Assembly: GCA_910579285.1 (NCBI GenBank)
Contig: CAJTTT010000002.1
Span: 62,001 to 126,000, forward strand
Source of the DNA: an uncultured Lachnospiraceae bacterium
Lineage (GTDB): Bacteria > Bacillota > Clostridia > Lachnospirales > Lachnospiraceae
Length of the DNA stretch: 64,000 nucleotides
Direction: 5' to 3'
Shown here: piece by piece, positions 53,500-61,426 of the stretch
Position numbering within the stretch: the stretch's first letter is position 1
Layout: each line of letters begins with the position of its first letter
Notes under the pieces: generated by a model
What the model saw: only the letters and a program-made list of their open reading frames with translations
What the model was told of the DNA's origin: nothing
The model's database searches: none
Program-made: the position numbers and the translations under genes

Positions 53500-54171
53500 T
53501 CAGCCTAACGCTTCTGCCAGTTTATGAAAATCTCCATCGTACTGCCAGGAATGTAACACCCCGTCTCTCAAGATATAACACACATCGCACAATTCCAGAT
53601 CCTGTGCGTCATGGGTTGCCATCAGCACGATGCCCCCCGCTCTCCTGTAAGCCTCCAGATAACTGCGGATGTCTTCCTTGCAGACAGGATCCAGCGCCGC
53701 CGAAGGCTCGTCAAGCGCCAGTATGCCCGGATGGGAAACCACAGCACATCCAATGGAAAGACGTTTTTTCATCCCGCCCGACATACGGCGCACAGGCGTC
53801 TTGAGGAAACTGTCAATGCCAAGCATTCCGAGGGCCCCCTCCGAAAGCTCCCGCCTCAGCGTCTCCCTGTCATACCACAGACGCAGATTGTCCCAGGCAT
53901 TCAACTCCTCCATGAGCGGATCTCCCTGAGGCACATATCCCAGCACGTTCGGTATCTGTCCGGGATGACGCAGCAGATCGGCGCCCCTATAAAAAAAGGA
54001 GCCGCCGTCCGCCCTGCGCACGCCCGCCAAAATGGAAAGCAGCGTCGATTTCCCGCTGCCGTTGCTGCCAAGGATGGCCGCACAGCTCCCGGCCTCCAAG
54101 GAAAACGATATGTCTGTAAGCACTTTCTTTCCGGCGTACGCCTTTTTGATCCCCGTTATCTCCACATCCAT
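53500..54171 (-). CDS. ABC transporter ATP-binding protein
   Basis: 223 residues from the ATG at 54171, with GGGGG six bases upstream. Walker A GSNGSGKST, signature RMSGGMKKRLS, Walker B ILALDEPSAALD and the switch His in MATHD are intact. It powers the two ABC-2 permeases encoded directly downstream. The sequence resembles NatA/antibiotic-export ATPases. It lies 86 bp after the SGNH lipoprotein gene. Confidence 0.93.
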   Translation of the reverse strand: MDVEITGIKKAYAGKKVLTDISFSLEAGSCAAILGSNGSGKSTLLSILAGVRRADGGSFFYRGADLLRHPGQIPNVLGYVPQGDPLMEELNAWDNLRLWYDRETLRRELSEGALGMLGIDSFLKTPVRRMSGGMKKRLSIGCAVVSHPGILALDEPSAALDPVCKEDIRSYLEAYRRAGGIVLMATHDAQDLELCDVCYILRDGVLHSWQYDGDFHKLAEALG

Positions 54172-54257
54172 GAACATCCCCCGTTTCCACTGCACCGGCC
54201 GCGCTGCGCCCCCTTCGGCTCATCGCGGCCTTCCCGCCTGTTCCGGCTCCATACACG

Positions 54258-55331
54258 CTATCCGATATCCGGCTGCCGCGCCGCAAGCGCCGCCTTCACC
54301 GCCTCCGCGATGCAGTCCATTCCCGCCGCTGTAGGGTGCACCCCGTCGCTTGTCATCTCCTGCAGGTTTTCCACGGTAACGCCGCAGTTATACAGGTCAA
54401 TCACCGCCAGTCCCCTGGTCTGCGCAATCTCCGAAACCACCTCGCCGTAATCCGCGGACGTAAGCTGCTTACCATTCACAAACTCCACATAGGGCGTTTC
54501 CGTCCCGTAATCTCCCACCGGGAGCAGCGTACAGCAGTAAATGTCCGCCAGCGGATAGTTGGCCTGCACCTTGTCAAGCATCAGGGTGTAAGCGTCGCTG
54601 AAGGTTTCCACCATTCCCTCCTCAACCAGCCCGGTACCGTCGTTGTCTCCAAGCGGAACGGCCTTCATCATATCGTTTGTCCCCAAATATATGACAATCA
54701 TGTCAGGACATGCTCCCGCCGGGCCGGAAAGATCGTTGGTGCGCAGCTCATTACAGCCGCACTGGGGATCCTCGGTTCCCGTGGAATCCCCGGCCACGGT
54801 GGCCCCGGAGCTGGAGCCGTTCACATAGAGGGTGAGCTCCAGATCCTCTGTCACCTGATGCCACCAGGTGTCTTCCACCTCCGCCACCTCGCCGTTTTCC
54901 GGGAAAAAAGCATAATATCCCACGGGATTACAGCCCTGATAGGTGGAAATGCTGTCGCCCAGAATGGAGATCGAGGCGCCTGCAAGCTGCACCCCGCTGC
55001 TTTGTCCCGCCTGGCTGCCATCCGCCGCGTTTTCCTTTTCCGCCGCGCTGCCCTGCTCTGCTGCATTGTCTTTTTCCGCCGCGCTGCTCTCTGCTGCATT
55101 GTCTTGATCTGCCGCGCTGCCTTCTGCCGCACTGCCCTTTTCCGCCGCGCTGCCTTCTACTGCACTGCTGCCCGGCCTGTCCTCATCTGCACTCTCCAGG
55201 TCGCTCTCCTGTGCCCCTGTGCCTTCCATGCCGCCACTTGTCTGCGCGTCTGTGCCTGCCGGACCGCCACAGCCCCACACAACCGCAGAGGCCGCCACCG
55301 CACACACCGCCGTCAAAATTGCTCTCTTCAT
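54258..55331 (-). CDS. SGNH/GDSL-family lipoprotein
   Basis: 357 residues. A lipoprotein signal ends VVWGC (Cys21). A linker of about 85 residues is built of GSAAEK/DNAAE-type repeats, then an SGNH hydrolase domain with block I ISILGDSIST (Ser127), block III YLGTNDMMK and block V SDGVHPTAAG. It is a membrane-anchored extracellular esterase or deacetylase, probably acting on cell-wall or capsule glycans. The start lacks a strong ribosome site. It is the first gene of the ABC exporter run, or an unrelated gene beside it. Confidence 0.88.
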   Translation of the reverse strand: MKRAILTAVCAVAASAVVWGCGGPAGTDAQTSGGMEGTGAQESDLESADEDRPGSSAVEGSAAEKGSAAEGSAADQDNAAESSAAEKDNAAEQGSAAEKENAADGSQAGQSSGVQLAGASISILGDSISTYQGCNPVGYYAFFPENGEVAEVEDTWWHQVTEDLELTLYVNGSSSGATVAGDSTGTEDPQCGCNELRTNDLSGPAGACPDMIVIYLGTNDMMKAVPLGDNDGTGLVEEGMVETFSDAYTLMLDKVQANYPLADIYCCTLLPVGDYGTETPYVEFVNGKQLTSADYGEVVSEIAQTRGLAVIDLYNCGVTVENLQEMTSDGVHPTAAGMDCIAEAVKAALAARQPDIG

Positions 55332-55423
55332 TCGTCCGCCGCCCTCATTTCCACTCGTATCCTGCCGCTTCCGCTCACCAAGGATGCTCCCTCATCCGCA
55401 GGCAGCCCGGCCCATACCGTCTC

Positions 55424-56404
55424 TCACCGTTTCTTGAACATGGACTGTCTCGCCCCGTGCATCTGCCTGTTTCTGAGCACATCGTCCACCGCGTCCATGC
55501 GCAGGCCCGCATCGATAAAGTCGCAGTATTTGCAGAACGGGTAATTGTGTCTGCCCGTTGCGATCGCTTCCCGAAGCTGCCTGTACTTCTCGCTGTTCCA
55601 TCCTTCCCGGAGGGAGGTGTCGTTTAAATCCGCCATCTCCGTCACTTCGAAATTATCACAGCAGCAGATCCCCAGTTTGCCGAATGGCGTGATCCACAGA
55701 TCCGTGAAGGGCATCAGACACGTCTCTTTTACGATCTTCCCCTTGGACTGCTTGTTGGGGGCGCTGCCCGCACGGTTGGTCAGCACCTCCTTCAGATAAC
55801 GGATCTGCACGAGAATATCCACATCTTTAAATTCATCCGGGTTCGCTTTCACATAATCATGGATCACCTGCACATTGTCGTGCATTTTCATCTCCATGCC
55901 GTAGTTGTTGATGATGAGCTGATCCACATAGGGAACGATCTGCTTCACCCTGTCCACATTGAGAAGAAGGCCGTTAGTGGACATGAAAATAAAGGCGTCC
56001 GGCAGTTTCTCCCTGGCGTACTTGTGAAACGCCACAATGCGTGTGTCAAGCCACGGCTCGTTGTTCCCGTAAAGGGTCAGATGCCCCTTGTAACCCCAGT
56101 CGTGAAGCTGGTCGATCACAGAGTAATAAAGCGCGTCATCCATTTTCTTGTAGGGGCGCTTTTCCGCGTGGATGTTGGCCGTACAGAACTCACATGTGCT
56201 GTTGCACCGATTCACCGTCTCCAGATTCACGACCAGCGGATGGGGCGCCTCCTTGTGGCTCATAAAAAAGTCAATATACCCTTTCTGGGATCTCCTGCGG
56301 CTGACAAACTGCAGTTTTAAATAGCTCTCGCTGGCAACCCAGGGCAGATACTTTTTCGCGTTCCATCCGATCACTCCCCCAAAATTGTGCACTCTGATTG
56401 GCAT
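55424..56404 (-). CDS. Radical SAM/SPASM-domain protein
   Basis: 326 residues. The radical SAM cluster motif is CNSTCEFC (Cys67, Cys71, Cys74), and a C-terminal SPASM-like region holds ETCLMPF, ICCC and FCKYC, the extra iron-sulfur ligands. GGGAGG precedes the ATG. Proteins of this group in polysaccharide loci modify sugars or peptides by radical chemistry, but no precursor peptide is visible nearby. The gene is isolated between the SGNH lipoprotein and a polytopic membrane protein. Confidence 0.9.
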   Translation of the reverse strand: MPIRVHNFGGVIGWNAKKYLPWVASESYLKLQFVSRRRSQKGYIDFFMSHKEAPHPLVVNLETVNRCNSTCEFCTANIHAEKRPYKKMDDALYYSVIDQLHDWGYKGHLTLYGNNEPWLDTRIVAFHKYAREKLPDAFIFMSTNGLLLNVDRVKQIVPYVDQLIINNYGMEMKMHDNVQVIHDYVKANPDEFKDVDILVQIRYLKEVLTNRAGSAPNKQSKGKIVKETCLMPFTDLWITPFGKLGICCCDNFEVTEMADLNDTSLREGWNSEKYRQLREAIATGRHNYPFCKYCDFIDAGLRMDAVDDVLRNRQMHGARQSMFKKR

Positions 56405-56436
56405 GATTCCATCCTCCCGTTATTTGTTATGACATC

Positions 56437-58266
56437 TCAGTCTGCCGTCTGATAGATATACACTGTCATACTCCCGTCCTGCGCCGTATACTCTCCAAAA
56501 AGAGACAGCCCGGTCTCCTGCGCGTTGGAGAGCTTTATTCTGGAAAAAAGATATTCCCCGCCGAGCGCCCGGAAAGCATCCTTGTCCATGTAAATATGAT
56601 CATCCGTGGCATACACCGTCTTTGTGGCGCTGACAATGCTTAAATCCGTCCCCGAATACAGATAGGCTCTGGCGCCCCAGTCATCATAATAGATTCTGGT
56701 GGCCTCCACCCGCTCCAGCGCGGGGGCAATGACTTTCCGAAAGTCCTCCTTGTACTGCTGGGAGTAAAACCCGAGATACCCGTCCAGCGTGGCAATCCCG
56801 TTGTACTCCAGCACCGCCGGATGGAAGCCGTAAGCTGCCGCCCATCCGCCCTCATAGCCGATATCCGCCTTGATCTCTTCAAACAGATCCACCGCGTAAA
56901 ACTGTTCATAGGACAGCTCGTCCACTTCCTGCGCGTGAAAATGCTCGTAAGCCCTGTTGTAACATGTGCTGTACAGATCATTATAGCGGGTCGGCGCAAG
57001 GATCACCGCCAGCGCCGCAATGCACACAATGCCGTTAGCCAGCCACATCTGCCACGGCCCCTCATCGTAGAGCCTGCGCAGCACAAGAAACAGGGCCGCA
57101 TACCAGAGAAACGGGTTAAAGAAAACTGTCCTGTTAAACTGCCAGCCCTCCAGGGGCGGAACCAGCTTTTCGACCAGCGAGCGCAGCGGCTCAAAATCGT
57201 AGAGGCCGTACACCGCGCAGTTAAACAGAATGAAAAGCAGCAGCAGGTTAAAGGGATCGCGCAGCATGGCCTTCCCCTCTTTCCTGCGCACATACAGCGC
57301 GTTGTTTACCACAAAATAAATCATGCACACAGGAAGCGCCACCTTCCCATGTACGCCGTCCGCATGAAAAATGCCCTCCCGGAACACCTGTCCGATTTCC
57401 CTGAAAATCTCCGGCAGGGAAAGGCTTGCATTCACAATGGAGGAACGGATTGTCACCTCATCGCTAAAGAGCATCTGGCCAAACAGCCGATACTCACAGA
57501 CCACGAACCCGGCGGCAAGCACAAACAGCGCTCCAAGAAGCCGCCATGCCGCCGTTCCTTCCTGCGGTCTCTCCCCGCTTTTGGAAGGTCTTTCCCTGCC
57601 TTTCCTTTTTCGCAGGTATGCCCCTCTGCAAAAAAACCACAAAACCGCAAGCGCAAGATATCCCAGAATAAAAATACCGTGGTAGGAAAAGTAGGATACA
57701 AGCGGGTATGCAAATAACGCCGCATACCAGAGATACCACCGCCTGCCCTGTCCTTTGTATATCTTCATCAACAGCCAGACGCACAACGGAATCGAGGCAA
57801 ATGCGAAACCGAAGGCGGGAAAAAACCAGCAGATCCCATACACAAAGCCGGTCATATAGACAATCGGACGGTAAGTCTCAAATCTTCCGCCAAACAGTTC
57901 TCCCGCCAGCAGGCGGAAGGAGAACATGCCAATCAGAATTTTCCCCAATAGTCCGAGCACATAAGCCGTATAAGTGGGAAAAACCATGAAAAGCAGGCTG
58001 TACAGTGAAAGCTCCGAGGGCAGATTGTCCCGGCTGACGCCGCCCAGAAAGGGCACGTCCACGCCGTGTTTCCAGAAGGAATCCGTATTTTTGAGCATCT
58101 GGAACTGCGCCAGAAACAAGTCCATATTATCGTGAACGCCGATGTAACTGCGCTCCCCGTACCCGAAAAACACCGCCGCCGCAAGCAGCAAAAACCCGGT
58201 GACCGGGAACAGAAACCAGTATTTTGTTATCCAGATAAACCACTTCTGTTCCGTCAATTTCTTCAT
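56437..58266 (-). CDS. DUF6044/YfhO-like polytopic membrane protein
   Basis: 609 residues with about 11 membrane helices and a soluble C-terminal tail of about 190 residues. The conserved outside loop has RSYIGVHDNMDLF and a later QFNRTVFFNPFLWY. YfhO and its relatives assist glycosylation of teichoic acids with polyprenyl-phosphate sugars, with GtrA-type flippases supplying the lipid. GtrA is encoded 59 bp upstream here, which supports that job. The ribosome site is weak (GGGATG). Confidence 0.85.
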   Translation of the reverse strand: MKKLTEQKWFIWITKYWFLFPVTGFLLLAAAVFFGYGERSYIGVHDNMDLFLAQFQMLKNTDSFWKHGVDVPFLGGVSRDNLPSELSLYSLLFMVFPTYTAYVLGLLGKILIGMFSFRLLAGELFGGRFETYRPIVYMTGFVYGICWFFPAFGFAFASIPLCVWLLMKIYKGQGRRWYLWYAALFAYPLVSYFSYHGIFILGYLALAVLWFFCRGAYLRKRKGRERPSKSGERPQEGTAAWRLLGALFVLAAGFVVCEYRLFGQMLFSDEVTIRSSIVNASLSLPEIFREIGQVFREGIFHADGVHGKVALPVCMIYFVVNNALYVRRKEGKAMLRDPFNLLLLFILFNCAVYGLYDFEPLRSLVEKLVPPLEGWQFNRTVFFNPFLWYAALFLVLRRLYDEGPWQMWLANGIVCIAALAVILAPTRYNDLYSTCYNRAYEHFHAQEVDELSYEQFYAVDLFEEIKADIGYEGGWAAAYGFHPAVLEYNGIATLDGYLGFYSQQYKEDFRKVIAPALERVEATRIYYDDWGARAYLYSGTDLSIVSATKTVYATDDHIYMDKDAFRALGGEYLFSRIKLSNAQETGLSLFGEYTAQDGSMTVYIYQTAD

Positions 58267-58325
58267 CTATTCATCCCAACAAGCATGTTTACGCACTGCG
58301 CCTTCCTCTGGTTCTGACAGTCTTG

Positions 58326-58802
58326 TCACTTTTCTCCGTCTGCATGACGGCCCGTCCGAAACACAAACAGCTTCTGCCCGAAAAAGTTCATCACAATAAA
58401 GATCCCCATGCCGAAAATCATCGCAATATTGTCAAGAAGGGCCTGCGAGAATGTCCCGCCGCGCGCCAGTCCCGACACATCCAGCAGCCAGACGACAAGC
58501 GGCTGTGCCACGCTGAAGGACACAAGATAGCACACAATGATATTGACGGCAAACCGCCAGGGCAGCCACTTGTCCCTGTTCTCTACCTTAAAAGTCAGCT
58601 TCGCGTTGGCATGATAGGAAAAAACACTGCCGATAAAGTAGGAAATCCCGCTGGAAAGCCAGTAGTTCATGTGAATCAGGTTATAGAGCACCGCCATGAT
58701 CGCCCAGCCCATCAGCGTGTTGATCACGCCCACCATACCGAAGTGTATGACCTCCATGATAAAATCCTTATATTTCAAATACAGCGCTCTCATCCGTCTC
58801 AT
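58326..58802 (-). CDS. GtrA-family flippase
   Basis: 158 residues from the ATG at 58802, six bases after AAAGG. Four membrane helices with the family signatures HFGMVGVINTLMGW, SYFIGSVFSYHANAKLTF and RFAVNIIVC. GtrA proteins are thought to move polyprenyl-phosphate-linked sugars across the membrane. It is encoded just before the YfhO-like protein and diverges from the VOC gene at 58959. A role in side-chain glycosylation is the best guess. Confidence 0.9.
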   Translation of the reverse strand: MRRMRALYLKYKDFIMEVIHFGMVGVINTLMGWAIMAVLYNLIHMNYWLSSGISYFIGSVFSYHANAKLTFKVENRDKWLPWRFAVNIIVCYLVSFSVAQPLVVWLLDVSGLARGGTFSQALLDNIAMIFGMGIFIVMNFFGQKLFVFRTGRHADGEK

Positions 58803-58958
58803 CTGCATCCTTTCTCAAAATGCGCGCCCCGCTTATTTGGTGATGTTTTTTTCACCGTCTTGTGTTATGATGAATCCACGCGGATCTCTTTTTCCGTATA
58901 TGGCCGCATGTGCCGCACGGAAACGGGATGCCAGCCCATCGGACAAAAAGGAGCGCTT

Positions 58959-59354
58959 ATGCCAACATTAAAAATACACCATATCGGCTATTTAGTCAAA
59001 AATATCGAAAAAGCGAAGCAGACCTTTAAAGCCCTCGGCTATGTGGTCGAGCAGGACACCGTCCACGACGGGATCCGCAAAGTGGACATCTGCTTTCTCG
59101 TGAAGGACGGTTACCGGGTGGAGCTGGTCTCCCCCGTCTCTGTGGACTCCGTGGTCTCGGGACTTCTGAAAAAATATAAGAACACCCCCTACCACATCTG
59201 CTACGAAGCTGAGGATCCCGAAGAGGCCTGTCAGGAACTGACCTCCAACGGTTTCATCGCCATCGACACCCCCACGCCCGCACCCGCATTAGGCGGCCGC
59301 CGCGTTGTCTTTCTGACAAGTCCTGTCATCGGTATGGTGGAACTCATATACTGA
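58959..59354 (+). CDS. VOC-family protein (methylmalonyl-CoA epimerase-like)
   Basis: 131 residues from the ATG at 58959, with AAAAGGAG upstream. Two beta-alpha-beta modules of the vicinal-oxygen-chelate fold, with the first metal ligand in KIHHIGYLV and the last in GMVELIY; the second half carries HICYEAED and GGRRVVFLT. The metal-binding pattern matches methylmalonyl-CoA epimerase, but no mutase or CoA gene is near, so the true substrate is uncertain. It is the last plus-strand gene and its stop lies beside a decayed structured repeat. Confidence 0.82.
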   Translation: MPTLKIHHIGYLVKNIEKAKQTFKALGYVVEQDTVHDGIRKVDICFLVKDGYRVELVSPVSVDSVVSGLLKKYKNTPYHICYEAEDPEEACQELTSNGFIAIDTPTPAPALGGRRVVFLTSPVIGMVELIY

Positions 59355-59358
59355 CCAA

Positions 59359-59456
59359 ACGGAGACTGTCCGTATTGGAGCATTCTTCCATGCCAAACTT
59401 CGTACCTCCTGTTGCTTTGTCCTATGGCGCAGCGTCTTTGGAGGTATTTTCCTCAT
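59359..59456 (-). repeat. Structured 3' repeat, copy 4 (degenerate)
   Basis: The order of motifs (CGGAGACTG, CATTCTTCC, then TACCTCC/GGAGGTA with TCCTATGGCG between) follows copies 1-3, but the outer stem and apical pairing are eroded. It spans the end of the GT-C gene, so the last several codons and the stop at 59422 come from it. Confidence 0.6.
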
Positions 59457-60984
59457 TGCGCACATACATCGTGATGGTTCCGCACTTCTGCTCCGTAAAT
59501 TCCGACAGATCCAGACTTGGCTCATAGCACCAGTGCCGGTCTTCCTCATTGTACATCACGATCACATCTATCTGCGCAAAATCCGCCTGCTCATCCTCCC
59601 TGGGTCCGTAGGAACGGTTGATCTTTTTCTCGTCCTCCTCCCAGTAAAACACTTCATCATAGCCGTGAAGGCGGAACCAGTAGTACATGGTCTTATTTCC
59701 CTCCCCATTCGGCGCAAAGCAGGACAAAACCTTTCTGTCCGTTCCCTGCACCAATTCAAGGGTCGATTCCATCATGGTCTTAATGCTCTCCCCCCGGTAA
59801 GTGAAATACTGCGCCTCCCGAAGGGTCACCCTTCCGTGGGCCGAAAGCATCAGAAGCAGGCACAGCATATAGGCAATCCGCCGTTTGCCGCTAAGGGGCC
59901 GGAAAGTGCACCCAACAATCACGAAAAAGAAAGCATACCCCAGCACGCACGGCAGAATGTAGCGTTCCTCCAGGGCCGTCTTGCTGTAAGACACACACTG
60001 AGGCAGGATAACCGCCGCCGCAAGCAGGATCTCCCAGCCAAGCTTCTTCACATGTTCCCAGTAAGTCAGAAGAATCAACCCCATCAGCACGCCGAACCTG
60101 ACATACCATTTCAGATTGTTTCCCGCCGCACTGCGCCATACCTGCACATACTGATCCAGCGTCACGCTCTCGTCCAGGCCTACATAGGAATAATTGTTCG
60201 TGCCGATCACAAACAGGATCAGCAGCATTTCCACCACAAAAATGGAGCCGATCGCCAGCAGATAAGAAAACCTTCGTCTGGCCGCTTCCCACAAATGCGG
60301 AATGGTCACCCGCTTTCCTTTCATCCCGTCATACAGCACATACAGGCCCGCAAAGGGCAGCAGCAGGATAAAAGGCTCCTTGTAGACCGACATCAGAAAG
60401 AAGGCGCCCACACTGCCATAGGCATACCGCCTCTTTTCCGTGGAAAGCCATTTCAGCAGGAAAAGGAATCCCACCGCAAACATCATCATATCATAAGATT
60501 CCTGCGGCCCAAGCTTCCACCATACCGCCGACTGGTAGCCTGTCATCACCGTCAGGGAAAAGAGCGCAGCGTACGCCATATTGCACTTCATCTGTCTTGC
60601 ACAGTAATAAAGCGCCGTGAGCGTCACAACGATCTCCGCCGCCTTCACAACTGACATTGCTGTCAGATTTATGCCAAACACATAGGTCATGCACACCCGG
60701 TTGATATAGTACAGCGGACGGAAACGAAGCGTCAGGTCAAACCCAACCGCCTCACGCAGGCAGTCCCACAGACTGCGGTTCTCCAGTGTCATCCAGTCCA
60801 TATACTTGGCCAGTTCCCAGTCATCCACCAGATGAAACCCGGACGTCAGCGTGCCTGTTACGGACACCACGCCAAACACCAGCACCGCAAAGAAAGTCCA
60901 TATAAAAACGGCCTCTCTCTTTTTGTCTATTGTCTCCAGTTTTTCATAAAAATTCTGTACCCTGTCCAGAAATCTGTTCACCAT
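59422..60984 (-). CDS. GT-C-like polytopic membrane glycosyltransferase
   Basis: 520 residues from the ATG at 60984 (MVNRFLDRV); a longer frame runs into the upstream repeat. About 11-12 membrane helices. The first outside loop has GFHLVDDWEL, the acidic pair typical of GT-C enzymes that use polyprenyl-phosphate sugars. The tail after residue 385 is soluble. It probably adds side-chain sugars outside the membrane, together with GtrA and YfhO-like genes on the same strand. GGAGAGG lies about 14 bases before the ATG, so initiation may be modest. The last residues come from a repeat element. Confidence 0.82.
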   Translation of the reverse strand: MVNRFLDRVQNFYEKLETIDKKREAVFIWTFFAVLVFGVVSVTGTLTSGFHLVDDWELAKYMDWMTLENRSLWDCLREAVGFDLTLRFRPLYYINRVCMTYVFGINLTAMSVVKAAEIVVTLTALYYCARQMKCNMAYAALFSLTVMTGYQSAVWWKLGPQESYDMMMFAVGFLFLLKWLSTEKRRYAYGSVGAFFLMSVYKEPFILLLPFAGLYVLYDGMKGKRVTIPHLWEAARRRFSYLLAIGSIFVVEMLLILFVIGTNNYSYVGLDESVTLDQYVQVWRSAAGNNLKWYVRFGVLMGLILLTYWEHVKKLGWEILLAAAVILPQCVSYSKTALEERYILPCVLGYAFFFVIVGCTFRPLSGKRRIAYMLCLLLMLSAHGRVTLREAQYFTYRGESIKTMMESTLELVQGTDRKVLSCFAPNGEGNKTMYYWFRLHGYDEVFYWEEDEKKINRSYGPREDEQADFAQIDVIVMYNEEDRHWCYEPSLDLSEFTEQKCGTITMYVRNEENTSKDAAP

Positions 60985-61023
60985 ACCGTGCGTTACTGCC
61001 TCTCCCCATTGATTCCGCCGTAC

Positions 61024-61136
61024 GGAGAATGCCTGTACTTTGGGCATTCTCCCGAGTGAAAGTGATTTGCAAAGCAAATCTAGAACTTCTTAGCGAAGCA
61101 GCCTCTGCTGCTGAGCTTTAGAAGTTCTTTTCACTC
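61024..61136 (-). repeat. Structured 3' repeat, copy 3 (after the acyl carrier gene)
   Basis: Outer stem GAGTGAAA (61054-61061) with TTTCACTC (61129-61136), the latter overlapping the acyl carrier stop. Inside are GATTTGC/GCAAATC (61064-61080) and AGAACTTCT/AGAAGTTCT (61082-61128), topped by AGCAGC/GCTGCT. Outside is GGAGAATGCC/GGCATTCTCC (61024-61052). The apical stem differs completely from copies 1 and 2 yet still pairs. Confidence 0.85.
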
Positions 61137-61376
61137 TATGATCTGACTGATAATGATATCCGCCATCTCACCCACATTCTTCATGGACACTACCTGTCCC
61201 ATGTTGAACTTCATGCCAAACTCCTGCTCCACAGCCGCCAGAAGATTGATGTGCTCCAGAGAATCCCACTCTTCGATATCGTCCGCTGTAGTGGCATCCG
61301 TAACGGTAATCTCCTCATCGTCAAACACGTCCCGGAATACCTCATTTAACTTTTCAAACACTTCTTCCCTGCTCAT
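61131..61376 (-). CDS. acpP: Acyl carrier protein
   Basis: 81 residues, acidic, four-helix, with the phosphopantetheine attachment Ser39 in WDSLEHINL. The stop codon overlaps the outer stem of the structured repeat. It lies 50 bp downstream of the FkbH-like gene, and the GT-C gene is downstream of the repeat. With FkbH the partner is probably a specialised carrier for glyceryl or acyl groups rather than the fatty-acid carrier, although the sequence alone cannot prove it. A small hairpin (ATGCC/GGCAT, about 61408-61425) precedes it. Confidence 0.93.
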   Translation of the reverse strand: MSREEVFEKLNEVFRDVFDDEEITVTDATTADDIEEWDSLEHINLLAAVEQEFGMKFNMGQVVSMKNVGEMADIIISQIIE

Positions 61377-61426
61377 ATGCCTGTCCCATCCTTTCTGTTA
61401 CTCTGCAAATGCCCGCATACCGGCAT

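Noticed and set aside
58323-58958. Upstream extension of the VOC gene
   Set aside because: The true start is the ATG at 58959 with AAAAGGAG upstream; the extension is antisense to gtrA.
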